Assembly: GCF_900090225.1 (NCBI RefSeq)
Contig: NZ_FMHY01000002.1
Coordinates: forward strand, 1,116,001-1,180,000
Direction of reading: 5' to 3'
Source: Micromonospora eburnea
Lineage (GTDB): Bacteria > Actinomycetota > Actinomycetes > Mycobacteriales > Micromonosporaceae
Length of the DNA stretch: 64,000 bases
Shown piece by piece: positions 55,568 to 63,581 of the stretch. A program made the translations under genes and the position numbers. A model generated the notes under the pieces. That model had not been told where the DNA came from. It was given only the letters and a program-made list of their open reading frames with translations, and searched no databases. The number at the start of each line of letters is the position of its first letter. Position 1 is the stretch's first letter.

Positions 55568-55591
55568 CCGAGCCGCGACCGCCCCCGACGC

Positions 55592-56962
55592 TCACGGCTC
55601 GGCGCTGATCACCCGTACCGCGCCGTTCGGGAACAGGGCGCACAGCTGCGTCTTGCCGTTCGCCTCGCGGGCGAACACCCGAACGCTCCCGTCGTCCGGT
55701 GGCGACGGGGTGGCCTGCGTGCGCAGGTCGAAGGCGGGGCTGACGACGAGGTTCTTCTCCGGATTCCCCAACTCCTGGATGATCTCGACCTGGGTCGTAC
55801 GGGCGGGCTTGCCCATCCAGCCGCGACCGGATCCGGGGATGTGCCGTCCTTGTTCGTCCGCCGCGCCGGGCTGCCAGACGCTGGCCCGGACGATGGAGGC
55901 GCCACGGTCGCCGCCGAAGTCGACGGCCGCGGTGCCGCAGTTCACGATCCGGGTGTCCACGACACAGCCGGCCGGCTCGTCGGCCTGGGTAGCGGGGGAG
56001 AACTGCACCCCGATTTCCTGCGGGTGGTTGTAACCCAGCACGAAGCCGGACATCCAGCGGCAGTCGTTGCGGGAGATGCGCACCCCGACGCCGCCGTTGA
56101 GGTCGGCGTAGCAGTTGACGCAACCGAGGGCCGGGGCGGCGAGGTCGAACGAGAGGTCCTGGCGGAGTCCCCAGGCGTGGCAGTTCACCAGGAACGTCCC
56201 GTGGGACTCCCCGGCGAGCCGGAACCCGGCTCCGCCGTTCTGCGAGGCCAGGCAGTTGAGGAACAGGGAGTCGTGCGGACCGGTGAAGTGAAAACCGTGC
56301 CCGTCGTTCTCGCGTGAGCGCACCGCCGACAGGCGTGACTCCATCTGCTGGCCGGTCGGCAGCGCGGCGGTCGGTCCCCATTCGCTGACGACCCCGTCAT
56401 TGCGACAGTTGAAGACGATCACCTCGGTCAGCTCGTAGCCGTAGCCGTAGATCCGGAGGCCGTACCCGCCGTGCGGGTTCTGCTGCTTGTTCCCGTCCAC
56501 GGCGAGGTCACGCACACTGAACAGGGTGATGCCGTCGTCCGAGCGGGTGCCGGCCAGCTTGGCGTAGCCGTCCGATTCGATGACCGCCGAGTTCGCGCCC
56601 GCGCGCAGCTTGAGCGTCGTCGCGTCCCCGCCGGAACCTCTGAGGTGGACCCGCGAGTAGAGGGTCAGCGTGCGGGTGACGTACGTGCCCGGTGGGAAGA
56701 AGACGATGCCGCCGGTCCCGCGCGCGGCGTCGATGGCCTTCTGGAGGGACCTGGTGTCGTCGGTCTTGCCGTCCCCGACCGCGCCGTGTTCCTTGACGTC
56801 GATGACGGATCCGCCGCCTCCGTCCGAGAAAAGGTTTCTGGCGGCCGCACCGACCAGGACCGTGGAGCCCACTCCGGCGGTGATGGCCCCACCGCGCAGC
56901 AGCGCCGCCCGCCGCGAGACTCCCCCGAATCTCCGTTCGTCGGCGGCATCCTCGTGGGCCAT
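55592..56962 (-). CDS. Secreted right-handed beta-helix protein (pectate lyase_3/GH55-like)
   Basis: A 456-residue protein. The N terminus looks like a Tat signal (SRRAALLRGGAITAGVGSTVLVGAA). From residue 54 it shows the pectate-lyase-superfamily start: V-K-E-H-G-A-V-G-D-G-K-T-D-D-T, then FFPPGTYV, and a long series of beta-helix turns (NGGAGFRLAGESHG, NCHAWGLRQD). The catalytic residues cannot be assigned. Beside a polysaccharide locus it may trim or modify the polymer. GGGGAGG precedes ATG 56962. It is convergent with the flippase gene. Confidence 0.8.
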   Translation of the reverse strand: MAHEDAADERRFGGVSRRAALLRGGAITAGVGSTVLVGAAARNLFSDGGGGSVIDVKEHGAVGDGKTDDTRSLQKAIDAARGTGGIVFFPPGTYVTRTLTLYSRVHLRGSGGDATTLKLRAGANSAVIESDGYAKLAGTRSDDGITLFSVRDLAVDGNKQQNPHGGYGLRIYGYGYELTEVIVFNCRNDGVVSEWGPTAALPTGQQMESRLSAVRSRENDGHGFHFTGPHDSLFLNCLASQNGGAGFRLAGESHGTFLVNCHAWGLRQDLSFDLAAPALGCVNCYADLNGGVGVRISRNDCRWMSGFVLGYNHPQEIGVQFSPATQADEPAGCVVDTRIVNCGTAAVDFGGDRGASIVRASVWQPGAADEQGRHIPGSGRGWMGKPARTTQVEIIQELGNPEKNLVVSPAFDLRTQATPSPPDDGSVRVFAREANGKTQLCALFPNGAVRVISAEP

Positions 56963-57150
56963 GTGCTTTCCTCCCCGACAGCGGGTGCCACTGCCCACGG
57001 CACCCGCACCCCGTCACCGCAGTGGACGCCCAGCTACGGCCGCGACCGATGATTCCATGCCCGCGACGTGCTGCGGTAGGCGGCCGTGCCGGGGCTGGCG
57101 CCCCGGCGATCTGTCGGCCGGCCGAACCAGTCCAGCGTGAAGGCGTCCCC

Positions 57151-58224
57151 TTACTGGCCGGCCTGAAGCACGTCGGCGACCGAGTCGCGGCGTACGGCGT
57201 CGAAGAGTACCTTCGCCTTGGCCTTGTCGGCGAAGACGACACTCTGGTCGCCGACCCGGCCGGTGCCCTTCGTCGGGCAGGTGAAGAAGCTCAGGTTGCC
57301 GCTGCGTAGGTGCCGCAGTTCGGTGGCGAAGTCCAGGATGGACAGCGACTTGTCCACGGACACCGCGTTGCTGGTCGCCTTGACGAAGGCGTTGAGCTTC
57401 GCCGGGTTCGACAGCGTGCCACCGGATGCGGCCTTGTCGAGGATCGCCTTGATCACCTGCTGCTGGTGCCGGATCCGGGCGAAGTCCCCGTCGGCGAAGG
57501 CGTACCGCTCCCGGGCGTAGTCCAGCGCGGCGGCCCCGTCGAGGGTCTGCCGCCCCTGACGGAAGGTCCGCCTGCTGTCCGGGTTGAGCGAGTGGGTCGA
57601 GGTGAAGCTCTTTTCGACGTCGATCTCGATACCGCCGAGGGCCTCGACGATCTCCTTGAAGCCGGCGAAGTCCACCATCGCCACGTGGTCGATCCGGACC
57701 CCGGTGAAGCTCTCCACTGTCTGCACCATCAGCGGCACGCCGCCCCACGCGAACGCCGCATTGATCTTGGCGTCCCGGTTGCCGTGCTGGCCGTTCTTCG
57801 AGCGCGGCACGTGTAGCCAGGTGTCGCGCGGAATCGAGATCAGCTGCGCGCTCGACCGGTCCTGCGGCAGATGGGCCAGGATGATCGTGTCACTGCGGGA
57901 ACCCCCGGTGTTCTCCGGGTCACGGGAGTCGCTGCCCAGGATCATGATGTTCAGCGCGTCCTTGACCACCACCGGCGGACGGGCCTGCTCGGGCACGTCC
58001 GTGAAGGCGTCCACCCGCTCGATGTTGGACTCCACCGAGCGCAGGTAGAAGGCCGCCGCGCCGGCGCCACCGACACCGATCAGGGCAAGCACCAGCAGCA
58101 CGATCAGGGCGATCCGGCGCCCCCGGCGACGGCGCCGTGGCACCGGGGCGACGTCGTCCACGGTGGACGACAAGGGCTCTGTCCGCTCTGCTCCCGGCTC
58201 GGCGATCTGCTGGCGATCCGACAT
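57151..58224 (-). CDS. LytR-CpsA-Psr (LCP) family glycopolymer ligase
   Basis: A 357-residue membrane-anchored enzyme. A cytoplasmic Arg-rich tail (PRRRRRGRR) precedes one helix at residues 38-62. The LCP domain has LNIMILGSDSRD, RSDTIILAHL, ISIPRDTWLHVP, KINAAFAWGG, VDFAGFKEIVEALGG, LDGAAALDYARERY and FARIRHQQQVIKAIL, with the Arg and Asp residues that bind the lipid pyrophosphate. LCP enzymes transfer polysaccharides from a polyprenyl carrier to peptidoglycan, so it may attach the polymer made by the adjacent locus. Probable leaderless start. Confidence 0.94.
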   Translation of the reverse strand: MSDRQQIAEPGAERTEPLSSTVDDVAPVPRRRRRGRRIALIVLLVLALIGVGGAGAAAFYLRSVESNIERVDAFTDVPEQARPPVVVKDALNIMILGSDSRDPENTGGSRSDTIILAHLPQDRSSAQLISIPRDTWLHVPRSKNGQHGNRDAKINAAFAWGGVPLMVQTVESFTGVRIDHVAMVDFAGFKEIVEALGGIEIDVEKSFTSTHSLNPDSRRTFRQGRQTLDGAAALDYARERYAFADGDFARIRHQQQVIKAILDKAASGGTLSNPAKLNAFVKATSNAVSVDKSLSILDFATELRHLRSGNLSFFTCPTKGTGRVGDQSVVFADKAKAKVLFDAVRRDSVADVLQAGQ

Positions 58225-58230
58225 GGGACG

Positions 58231-58236
58231 ATGCTA
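58231..58236 (-). promoter_or_regulatory. -10 element of a leaderless promoter (LCP gene)
   Basis: TAGCAT lies 6 nt before the ATG of the LCP gene. Confidence 0.5.
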
Positions 58237-58338
58237 CTGAGTGCCGCACGGTCGCGTGGGGCCGCCGCCGTCGCGACGAGGCTGACCCGGTCGCCCGGTA
58301 CGACAGCAAGCTGCTGGGCGCCTCGGCCCGTTGCGCGG

Positions 58339-58881
58339 TCAGGCCGCGGCGCGGCCCTTCAGGTCGAGCCACATGAAGACCTCGTCCCGGTCGTCGCCGG
58401 AAGGCAGGCGCAGCGCGGCGGGCAGCCGCCCGACCTCCCGGTAGCCGAGCCGGCCGTAGAACGCGCCCAGGCCCTGGCCGTCCCGGACCGTCACCTGCAA
58501 CGCCTCCAGGCCCAGCTCGCGGCCGATCCGCTCGGCCTCGCGCATCAGCGCCGCCCCGTAGCCGCGGCCCTGGGTGTCCGGCTGGACCATCACCCGCTTG
58601 AGCACCCGCCAGTGTGCCTGCAGGTTGAACCGGTTGTCGGCGATGACCAGGAAGGCTACGAGGCGGTCCCCCTCGTAGCCCGCCAGCAGCCGGTCCGGTC
58701 CGTCGACGACGCCCGCGAAGGTCTCCTCGGCGACGGGCCGGACCTCGGCCGAGGTGACCGGGGCGACGAAGCCGACCGCGCCGCCGGCGTTGGTGACGTC
58801 CACCCACAGGGAGACGATCTGTTCGCGCAGCTCAGAGCTGAGCACGGGGTCGAGTACGAAGCGCAGGTTCACGCCGGCCAT
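58339..58881 (-). CDS. GNAT-family N-acetyltransferase
   Basis: A 180-residue acetyl-CoA-dependent transferase. The acetyl-CoA-binding motif A is V-M-V-Q-P-D-T-Q-G-R-G-Y-G-A-A-L-M, with a typical B segment (LQVTVRDGQGLGAFYGRLGYREVGRL). A longer frame would run into the tRNA gene, so ATG 58881 (or GTG three codons later) is chosen. Substrate unknown. It lies directly after tRNA-Leu on the same strand. Confidence 0.88.
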   Translation of the reverse strand: MAGVNLRFVLDPVLSSELREQIVSLWVDVTNAGGAVGFVAPVTSAEVRPVAEETFAGVVDGPDRLLAGYEGDRLVAFLVIADNRFNLQAHWRVLKRVMVQPDTQGRGYGAALMREAERIGRELGLEALQVTVRDGQGLGAFYGRLGYREVGRLPAALRLPSGDDRDEVFMWLDLKGRAAA

Positions 58882-58936
58882 CCTGCGGGACCGGCGCGAC
58901 GTGAACCCACCTTCGTGACCTTCACGACAGTGCCGC

Positions 58937-59023
58937 TGGTGCGGGAGAGGGGAGTCGAACCCCCACGTCCTCTCGGACACGGGCTCCTAAGGCCCGCGCG
59001 CCTGCCTATTACGCCACTCCCGC
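58937..59023 (-). tRNA. tRNA-Leu (anticodon UAG)
   Basis: The acceptor stem GCGGGAG pairs with CTCCCGC. The anticodon stem-loop CGGGC-CTTAGGA-GCCCG gives anticodon UAG (reads CUA/CUN). A long variable arm and GGTTCGACTCC T-loop confirm a leucine class II tRNA. The 3' CCA is encoded (58937-58939 on the opposite strand as TGG). Confidence 0.95.
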
Positions 59024-59109
59024 AGACCTGCTGAGTGTAGAGCGTCGGGCGTCCGGGGTGGCGAGCCCAGCCCCCTCAGACGAGCTGTCGCGACCCGGGT
59101 ACGGCGGGC

Positions 59110-59580
59110 TCAGTCCAGGCCGAGGTCGCGGCGCAGCTTGGCGACGTGCCCGGTGGCCCGGACGTTGTAGAGCGCCCGTTCGATCTTCCCGTCCTCGTCG
59201 ATGACGAAGGTGGAGCGGATCACCCCGGTCACCGTCCGGCCGTACATCTGCTTCTCGCCGTACGCGCCGTACGCGGTCAGCACCGTCTTGTCGGTGTCGG
59301 CGACCAGCGGGAAGGTGATGCCGTCCCGGTCGCGGAACTTGGCCAGCTTGGCGGGCTTGTCGGGGGAGATGCCCACCACCTCGTACCCGGCGGCCTGGAG
59401 CGAGGCGAGCGAGTCGCGGAAGTCGCAGGCCTGCTTGGTGCAGCCGGGCGTCATGGCGGCCGGGTACGCGTACAGGATGACCTTGCGGCCGCGCAGGTCG
59501 GCCAGGGAGATCGTCCCGTCGCTGTCGGTCGGGAGGGTGAACTCGGGGGCGGGGTCACCGGGGCTGAGGCGGTCGGTCAT
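59110..59580 (-). CDS. bcp: Thiol peroxiredoxin, Bcp/PrxQ type
   Basis: A 156-residue peroxidase that reduces hydroperoxides using thioredoxin. The peroxidatic and resolving cysteines lie five residues apart in PGCTKQACDF, the PrxQ-alpha arrangement; the surrounding YAYPAAMTPGCT and RSTFVIDEDGKI are typical. ATG 59580 (MTDRLSPGDPAPEF) is the family start; a longer frame upstream overlaps the metal-box region. Divergent from the cbiM operon. Confidence 0.94.
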   Translation of the reverse strand: MTDRLSPGDPAPEFTLPTDSDGTISLADLRGRKVILYAYPAAMTPGCTKQACDFRDSLASLQAAGYEVVGISPDKPAKLAKFRDRDGITFPLVADTDKTVLTAYGAYGEKQMYGRTVTGVIRSTFVIDEDGKIERALYNVRATGHVAKLRRDLGLD

Positions 59581-59652
59581 GGCGGAGACGATACCGCCGG
59601 TGTGCCGCCCGGGCGCGGCGATGACGCGCCGCCGCGTGATGATCACCATGGC

Positions 59653-59675
59653 TTGTTGCAAGGGATTGGCAACAA
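59653..59675 (+). promoter_or_regulatory. Nur-like (Fur family) operator before cbiM
   Basis: TTGTTGCAA and TTGGCAACAA form an inverted repeat. Read as TTGCAA-N5-TGGCAA it matches the nickel regulator Nur consensus (TTGCAA-N5-TTGCAA) at 11 of 12 fixed positions. It lies about 66 nt before the cbiM start. Confidence 0.6.
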
Positions 59676-59740
59676 CGCTCTGCCGCAAATAGGCTCACCG
59701 GTGACGGCGTGGACCGCCCCGCCGCGCCTCGGGAGGTGGA

Positions 59741-60460
59741 GTGGAAACCCTGGCGATGCACATCTCGAACGGGATCATCGACGGTCCCGTGGCCGCGATC
59801 TTCGCGGTGCTCGCGCTCGCCGTGCTCACCTTCTGTGTGCTGCGCGGGCGCCGGGACCTCGACGACCGGCTGGCACCGATGGCCGGTCTGGTGGCCGCGT
59901 TCATCTTCGCCGTGCAGATGCTCAACTTCCCGATCGTCACCGCCGGCGTCAGCGGCCACCTGCTCGGTGGCGCCCTCGCCGCGCTGCTGGTCGGCCCGTG
60001 GGTCGGCGCGCTCTGTGTCGCCGTGGTCCTGGTCGTGCAGGCCCTGGTCTTCGGCGACGGCGGGGTGGCCATGCTCGGCCTCAACATCACCAACATGGCC
60101 GTGCTCGGCACCGCCGTCGGCTATCTGCTGGTCGCGCTGCTGCTGCGGGTGCTGCCGCGTACCTCGGGCGGCCTCGCCGTGACCGCCTTCGTCTCCGCGC
60201 TGGTCAGCGTGCTGGTCGCCAGCCAGGGCTTCGTCCTGGAGTACTGGCTGGGCGGCACCACCAACCTGGGTGGCAACCTGACCGGGCTGGCCGGCACGGT
60301 GGCCGGGTTCCACCTGCTGATCGGCATCGGCGAGGGCCTGATCACCGCGACCACCGTGGTCACCGTCGCCAAGGTCCGCCCCGACCTGGTTTACGCGCTG
60401 CGCGCCCTGAAGCCGGCCACGCCGGCTCCCGCCGTACCGGTCGCCGGAGGTGCCCGATGA
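59741..60460 (+). CDS. cbiM: Cobalt/nickel ECF transporter substrate-binding membrane protein
   Basis: A 239-residue (GTG start) or 234-residue (ATG 59756) S component with seven or so helices. The sequence MHISNGIIDGP matches the CbiM/NikM N terminus, where Met1-His2 directly bind the metal ion, together with HLLGGALAALLVG and the GHLLG/FH segments (GTVAGFHLLIGIGEGLIT). GGGAGG favours the GTG, but the known metal-site geometry favours the ATG. First gene of cbiM-N-Q-O, coupled to the next gene. The Nur-like box suggests nickel. Confidence 0.93.
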   Translation: METLAMHISNGIIDGPVAAIFAVLALAVLTFCVLRGRRDLDDRLAPMAGLVAAFIFAVQMLNFPIVTAGVSGHLLGGALAALLVGPWVGALCVAVVLVVQALVFGDGGVAMLGLNITNMAVLGTAVGYLLVALLLRVLPRTSGGLAVTAFVSALVSVLVASQGFVLEYWLGGTTNLGGNLTGLAGTVAGFHLLIGIGEGLITATTVVTVAKVRPDLVYALRALKPATPAPAVPVAGGAR

Positions 60461-60870
60461 GCAAGCGTCCCTGGCCCTTCGTCCTCGGCGGCCTGCTGAT
60501 CGCCCTGCTGCTCGCCGGCGTGGTCAGCAACTACGCCTCGCCGCACCCCGACGGGCTGGACTCGTCCCTGCTGAAGGGCTGCACGGTGAACGCCGATGAC
60601 GAGATCACCGGCGGCAGCTGCCCGGCGCAGCAGGCCAAGGAGCACGAGTTGGGTGACAGCCCCCTGGCCGACTACGGCGTCCGCGGGGTGACGAACGACT
60701 TTCTCTCCACCGGCCTCTCCGGCGTGATCGGCGTGCTGCTCACCTTCGCCCTGGGCGGTGGCCTGTTCTGGCTGGCCCGCCGCCGCGGCACCGGGCCGGC
60801 CGCCGCCGACGGCGCGACGGTCCCTGCCGGCGAGGCGCCCGGCACCGCCCGCGCCAACTCGGCCGGCTGA
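60457..60870 (+). CDS. cbiN: PDGLE-domain protein (CbiN-type accessory)
   Basis: A 137-residue protein with an N-terminal helix (PWPFVLGGLLIALLLAGVVSNYA), the S-P-H-P-D-G-L-D region that defines PDGLE proteins, and a second helix near residue 85-107. In ECF metal transporters CbiN/PDGLE proteins assist metal loading of CbiM. ATG overlaps the cbiM stop (ATGA). Confidence 0.9.
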   Translation: MSKRPWPFVLGGLLIALLLAGVVSNYASPHPDGLDSSLLKGCTVNADDEITGGSCPAQQAKEHELGDSPLADYGVRGVTNDFLSTGLSGVIGVLLTFALGGGLFWLARRRGTGPAAADGATVPAGEAPGTARANSAG

Positions 60871-60882
60871 GGGTACGCGGCC

Positions 60883-61653
60883 ATGGGTGCCGGGCACGCG
60901 CACGTGCTCTACCGCGAGTCCACCTCCCCGGTGCACCGCCTCGCGCCCGAGGTGAAGATCGCCGCGATGGTGCTCTTCACCGTCGCGGTGGTCGCCACGC
61001 CCCGGGAGGCGTACTGGGCCTTCGCCGGGTACGCCCTGCTGGTCGCCGCCGTGGCGGCGCTGGCCCGGGTCGGACCCGGCTGGCTGCTCAGCCGGGCGCT
61101 GATCGAGCTGCCGTTCGTGCTCTTCGCGTTCGTGCTGCCGTTCCTCGGCACCGGGGAGCGGGTCGAGGTGGCCGGGTTGAGCCTGTCCGTGGACGGCCTG
61201 CACGGTGCGTGGAACATCCTGGCCAAGGGCACCCTCGGCGTACTGGCGTCGCTCCTGCTGGCGGCGACCACGACGACGCGGGACCTGATCGTCGGCCTGG
61301 ACCGGCTGCGCTGCCCACAGGTGCTCACCCAGATCGCCACCTTCATGCTGCGCTACCTGGAGGTGCTGGTGGGCGAGGCCCGGCGGATGCGGGTGGCCCG
61401 GGTGTCCCGGGGCGACGACCCCCGTTTCCTGTGGCAGTTGCGCGGCTTCGCCGAGGGCGTGGGCGCGCTCTTCCTGCGCGCCTTCGAGCGTGGCGAGCGG
61501 GTCTACCTGGCGATGGTCTCCCGCGGCTACACCGGGCGGATGCCGGCGGTCTGGCAGGGCGCGGGCGCGGCCACCGCCGGGCAGTGGGCGGCCGCCGCGA
61601 CCGTGCCGTTGGCCGCGGCCGCCATCGCCGCCGTCGCGGTCGTCCTGACATGA
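60883..61653 (+). CDS. cbiQ: ECF transporter T component
   Basis: A 256-residue membrane coupling protein. It has five or so helices and the two Arg-containing coupling helices near the C-terminal half (ARRMRVARVSRGDDP, and A-M-V-S-R-G-Y-T-G-R), which bind the ATPase. It lies 12 nt after cbiN and overlaps cbiO by 4 nt. Confidence 0.94.
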   Translation: MGAGHAHVLYRESTSPVHRLAPEVKIAAMVLFTVAVVATPREAYWAFAGYALLVAAVAALARVGPGWLLSRALIELPFVLFAFVLPFLGTGERVEVAGLSLSVDGLHGAWNILAKGTLGVLASLLLAATTTTRDLIVGLDRLRCPQVLTQIATFMLRYLEVLVGEARRMRVARVSRGDDPRFLWQLRGFAEGVGALFLRAFERGERVYLAMVSRGYTGRMPAVWQGAGAATAGQWAAAATVPLAAAAIAAVAVVLT

Positions 61654-62423
61654 TCGGGGATGTGCCCACACCTGCCTCCCTGGACGTACGCGGCGTCCGG
61701 TACGCGTACCCGGACGGTCACGTCGCCCTGCACGGGGTGGACCTGAGCGTGCCGCGCGGCGACCGGGTCGCCCTGCTCGGGCCGAACGGCGCGGGCAAGA
61801 CCACCCTGGTGCTGCACCTCAACGGCATCCTCACCCCGACCGAGGGCACGGTCAGCGTCGGCGGCCTGACGGTCAGCCGGGACCGGACCACCCTCGCCGA
61901 GATCCGGCGCCGGGTGGGCATCGTCTTCCAGGACCCGGACGACCAGCTCTTCCTGCCCACCGTGGCCGAGGACGTCGCGTTCGGGCCGGCCAACCTGGGG
62001 CTGCGCGGGGCGGAGCTGGCCGCCCGGGTCGACGAGGCCCTGGCCGCCGTGGGGATGAGCGAGCACCGGGACCGGGCGCCCCACCATCTCTCCTTCGGCC
62101 AGCGCCGCCGGGTGGCGGTGGCCACCGTGCTCGCCATGCACCCGGAGATCCTGGTCCTGGACGAGCCGTCGTCCAACCTCGACCCGGCGGCCCGGCGGGA
62201 GCTGGCCGAGATCCTGCGCGCCCTGCCGGTGACCCTGCTGATGGTCACCCACGACCTGCCGTACGCGGCGGAGCTCTGCGACCGGTCGGTGATCCTGGAC
62301 GCCGGCCGGGTGGTCGCCGACGCACCCACCGTGGACATCCTCACCGACCAGGAACTGCTGGCGACGCACCGCCTGGAACTCCCCTACGCCTTCGATCCCC
62401 GCACCGCCGCCCGCCTCTCCTGA
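61650..62423 (+). CDS. cbiO: ECF transporter ATP-binding protein
   Basis: A 257-residue ABC ATPase that powers metal uptake. It has Walker A G-P-N-G-A-G-K-T-T near residue 45, Q loop FQDPDDQLF, signature LSFGQRRRVAVA, Walker B ILVLDEPSSNLDP and switch His in VTHDLPYA. ATG 61650 overlaps the cbiQ stop (ATGA). Confidence 0.95.
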   Translation: MIGDVPTPASLDVRGVRYAYPDGHVALHGVDLSVPRGDRVALLGPNGAGKTTLVLHLNGILTPTEGTVSVGGLTVSRDRTTLAEIRRRVGIVFQDPDDQLFLPTVAEDVAFGPANLGLRGAELAARVDEALAAVGMSEHRDRAPHHLSFGQRRRVAVATVLAMHPEILVLDEPSSNLDPAARRELAEILRALPVTLLMVTHDLPYAAELCDRSVILDAGRVVADAPTVDILTDQELLATHRLELPYAFDPRTAARLS

Positions 62424-62468
62424 CCCACCTCAAGTTCTCCTGAGCGTGGTGGGGGAGCCGGGCGCTCG

Positions 62469-63581
62469 TCAGCGGGGGGCGGACGGCGCGGGGACGGTGC
62501 GTGGGTGGCGGGCCGGCGGGCGGGCGAGGCGGGCGGCGGCGTGCAGGCGCAGGACGCCGGCGGCGACCGCACCGGTCCCGGTGGCCAGCACCGACGCCAC
62601 GATGATCCGGGCCAGGACGGCCGGCCCGGCCATCGGGACCACCGAGCGGGACAGCACGGCCAGGTTCGCCAGCCCGGCGAAGAGGACCAGGCAGGCCCCG
62701 GCCAGGGCGAGCGCGAAGTCGGCGCCCCCGCGGCGGGCCAGCGCGTAGCCGCCGGCGGCGATCGCGCCGAGCCCGGTGAGCAGCGTCCACAGCTGCGCGC
62801 CGAGCAGCCCGAGCAGCACCCCGCCGACCCCCTCGGCACCGGCGTCCAGCACCCGGCCGACCGTGAACGCCACCGCGGCCACACCGCCGAGGGCGAGCAG
62901 GGCGCCGACCGCGCGCAGCGCGCGTACCCCGGGCGCCGTGCCGCCCGGGACCAGCCCGGCCGCGCCGATGACCAGGAAGCCGAGCGTGGCGGCCACCCAC
63001 CAGGGGTACGCGTCCGGCGGCGGCAGCCAGTCCAGGGTGCCGCGTACCTCGATCGTCTCGTCGCCGGCGCGCAGCGGCACCACCCAGTCGCGGATCCGCT
63101 GCTGCCGGGTCGGGTCGGCGCTCACCTGCGGCGGTGGCGTCGACTCCAGCCAGAGCGTCCGCTGGTCGTGCCAGCGGGCTGACGGCCCGTCGGCGACCCG
63201 CCGCCAGACCGGCGGGGCCGCCGGATCGGCCTCCGGCGGCAGTTGGGTGTCGCCGGCGATGGTCCGGTTCAGGTACGTGGCGGGGGAGCGGCTGTTCTCG
63301 TACACCCCGCCGGGGCCGATCCGCAGGTACGGCTCCCCGGAGTAGCCCATCACCTCGACGTCCCGCCCGGTGCGGTTGGTCAGCTCCAGCCGGGCCCCCG
63401 CCTCGACGATCCGGGCGGTGAGCCCGGGCCGGTCGGGGCTGGTCGCGGTGACCTCGGCCCGGTAGTCGGTGCCGTCGGGGGCGTCCGCGCCGTGCGCGGC
63501 GGCCGGCGTGGCGAGGGCGAGGAGGGCGGCGAGCGCGGCGGTGACCACCAGCCCCGCCCGCCGCAGTGGTGCCGGGATCAC
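62469..63581 (-). CDS. Membrane protein with extracytoplasmic beta-rich domain
   Basis: A 370-residue protein of a family I know from actinobacteria only as hypothetical. The signal peptide ends near residue 29 (ATPAAAHGADAP). An outer domain of about 170 residues follows (RLELTNRTGRDVEVMGYSGEPYLRIGPGGVYENSRSPATYLN). Four or five C-terminal transmembrane helices fill residues 195-350. GTG overlaps the stop of the thioredoxin-fold gene (GTGA), so the two are coupled. The pair may work in extracytoplasmic protein folding or metal insertion, but the sequence does not show which. Confidence 0.75.
   Translation of the reverse strand: MIPAPLRRAGLVVTAALAALLALATPAAAHGADAPDGTDYRAEVTATSPDRPGLTARIVEAGARLELTNRTGRDVEVMGYSGEPYLRIGPGGVYENSRSPATYLNRTIAGDTQLPPEADPAAPPVWRRVADGPSARWHDQRTLWLESTPPPQVSADPTRQQRIRDWVVPLRAGDETIEVRGTLDWLPPPDAYPWWVAATLGFLVIGAAGLVPGGTAPGVRALRAVGALLALGGVAAVAFTVGRVLDAGAEGVGGVLLGLLGAQLWTLLTGLGAIAAGGYALARRGGADFALALAGACLVLFAGLANLAVLSRSVVPMAGPAVLARIIVASVLATGTGAVAAGVLRLHAAARLARPPARHPRTVPAPSAPR

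Noticed and set aside
58339..58980. Longer N terminus for the GNAT protein
   Set aside because: It would overlap the tRNA-Leu gene; an in-frame ATG at 58881 gives the usual family start.
59653..59675. Cobalamin riboswitch before cbiM
   Set aside because: The gap to bcp is short and holds no B12-box-like sequence; only the Fur-family-like inverted repeat is seen.
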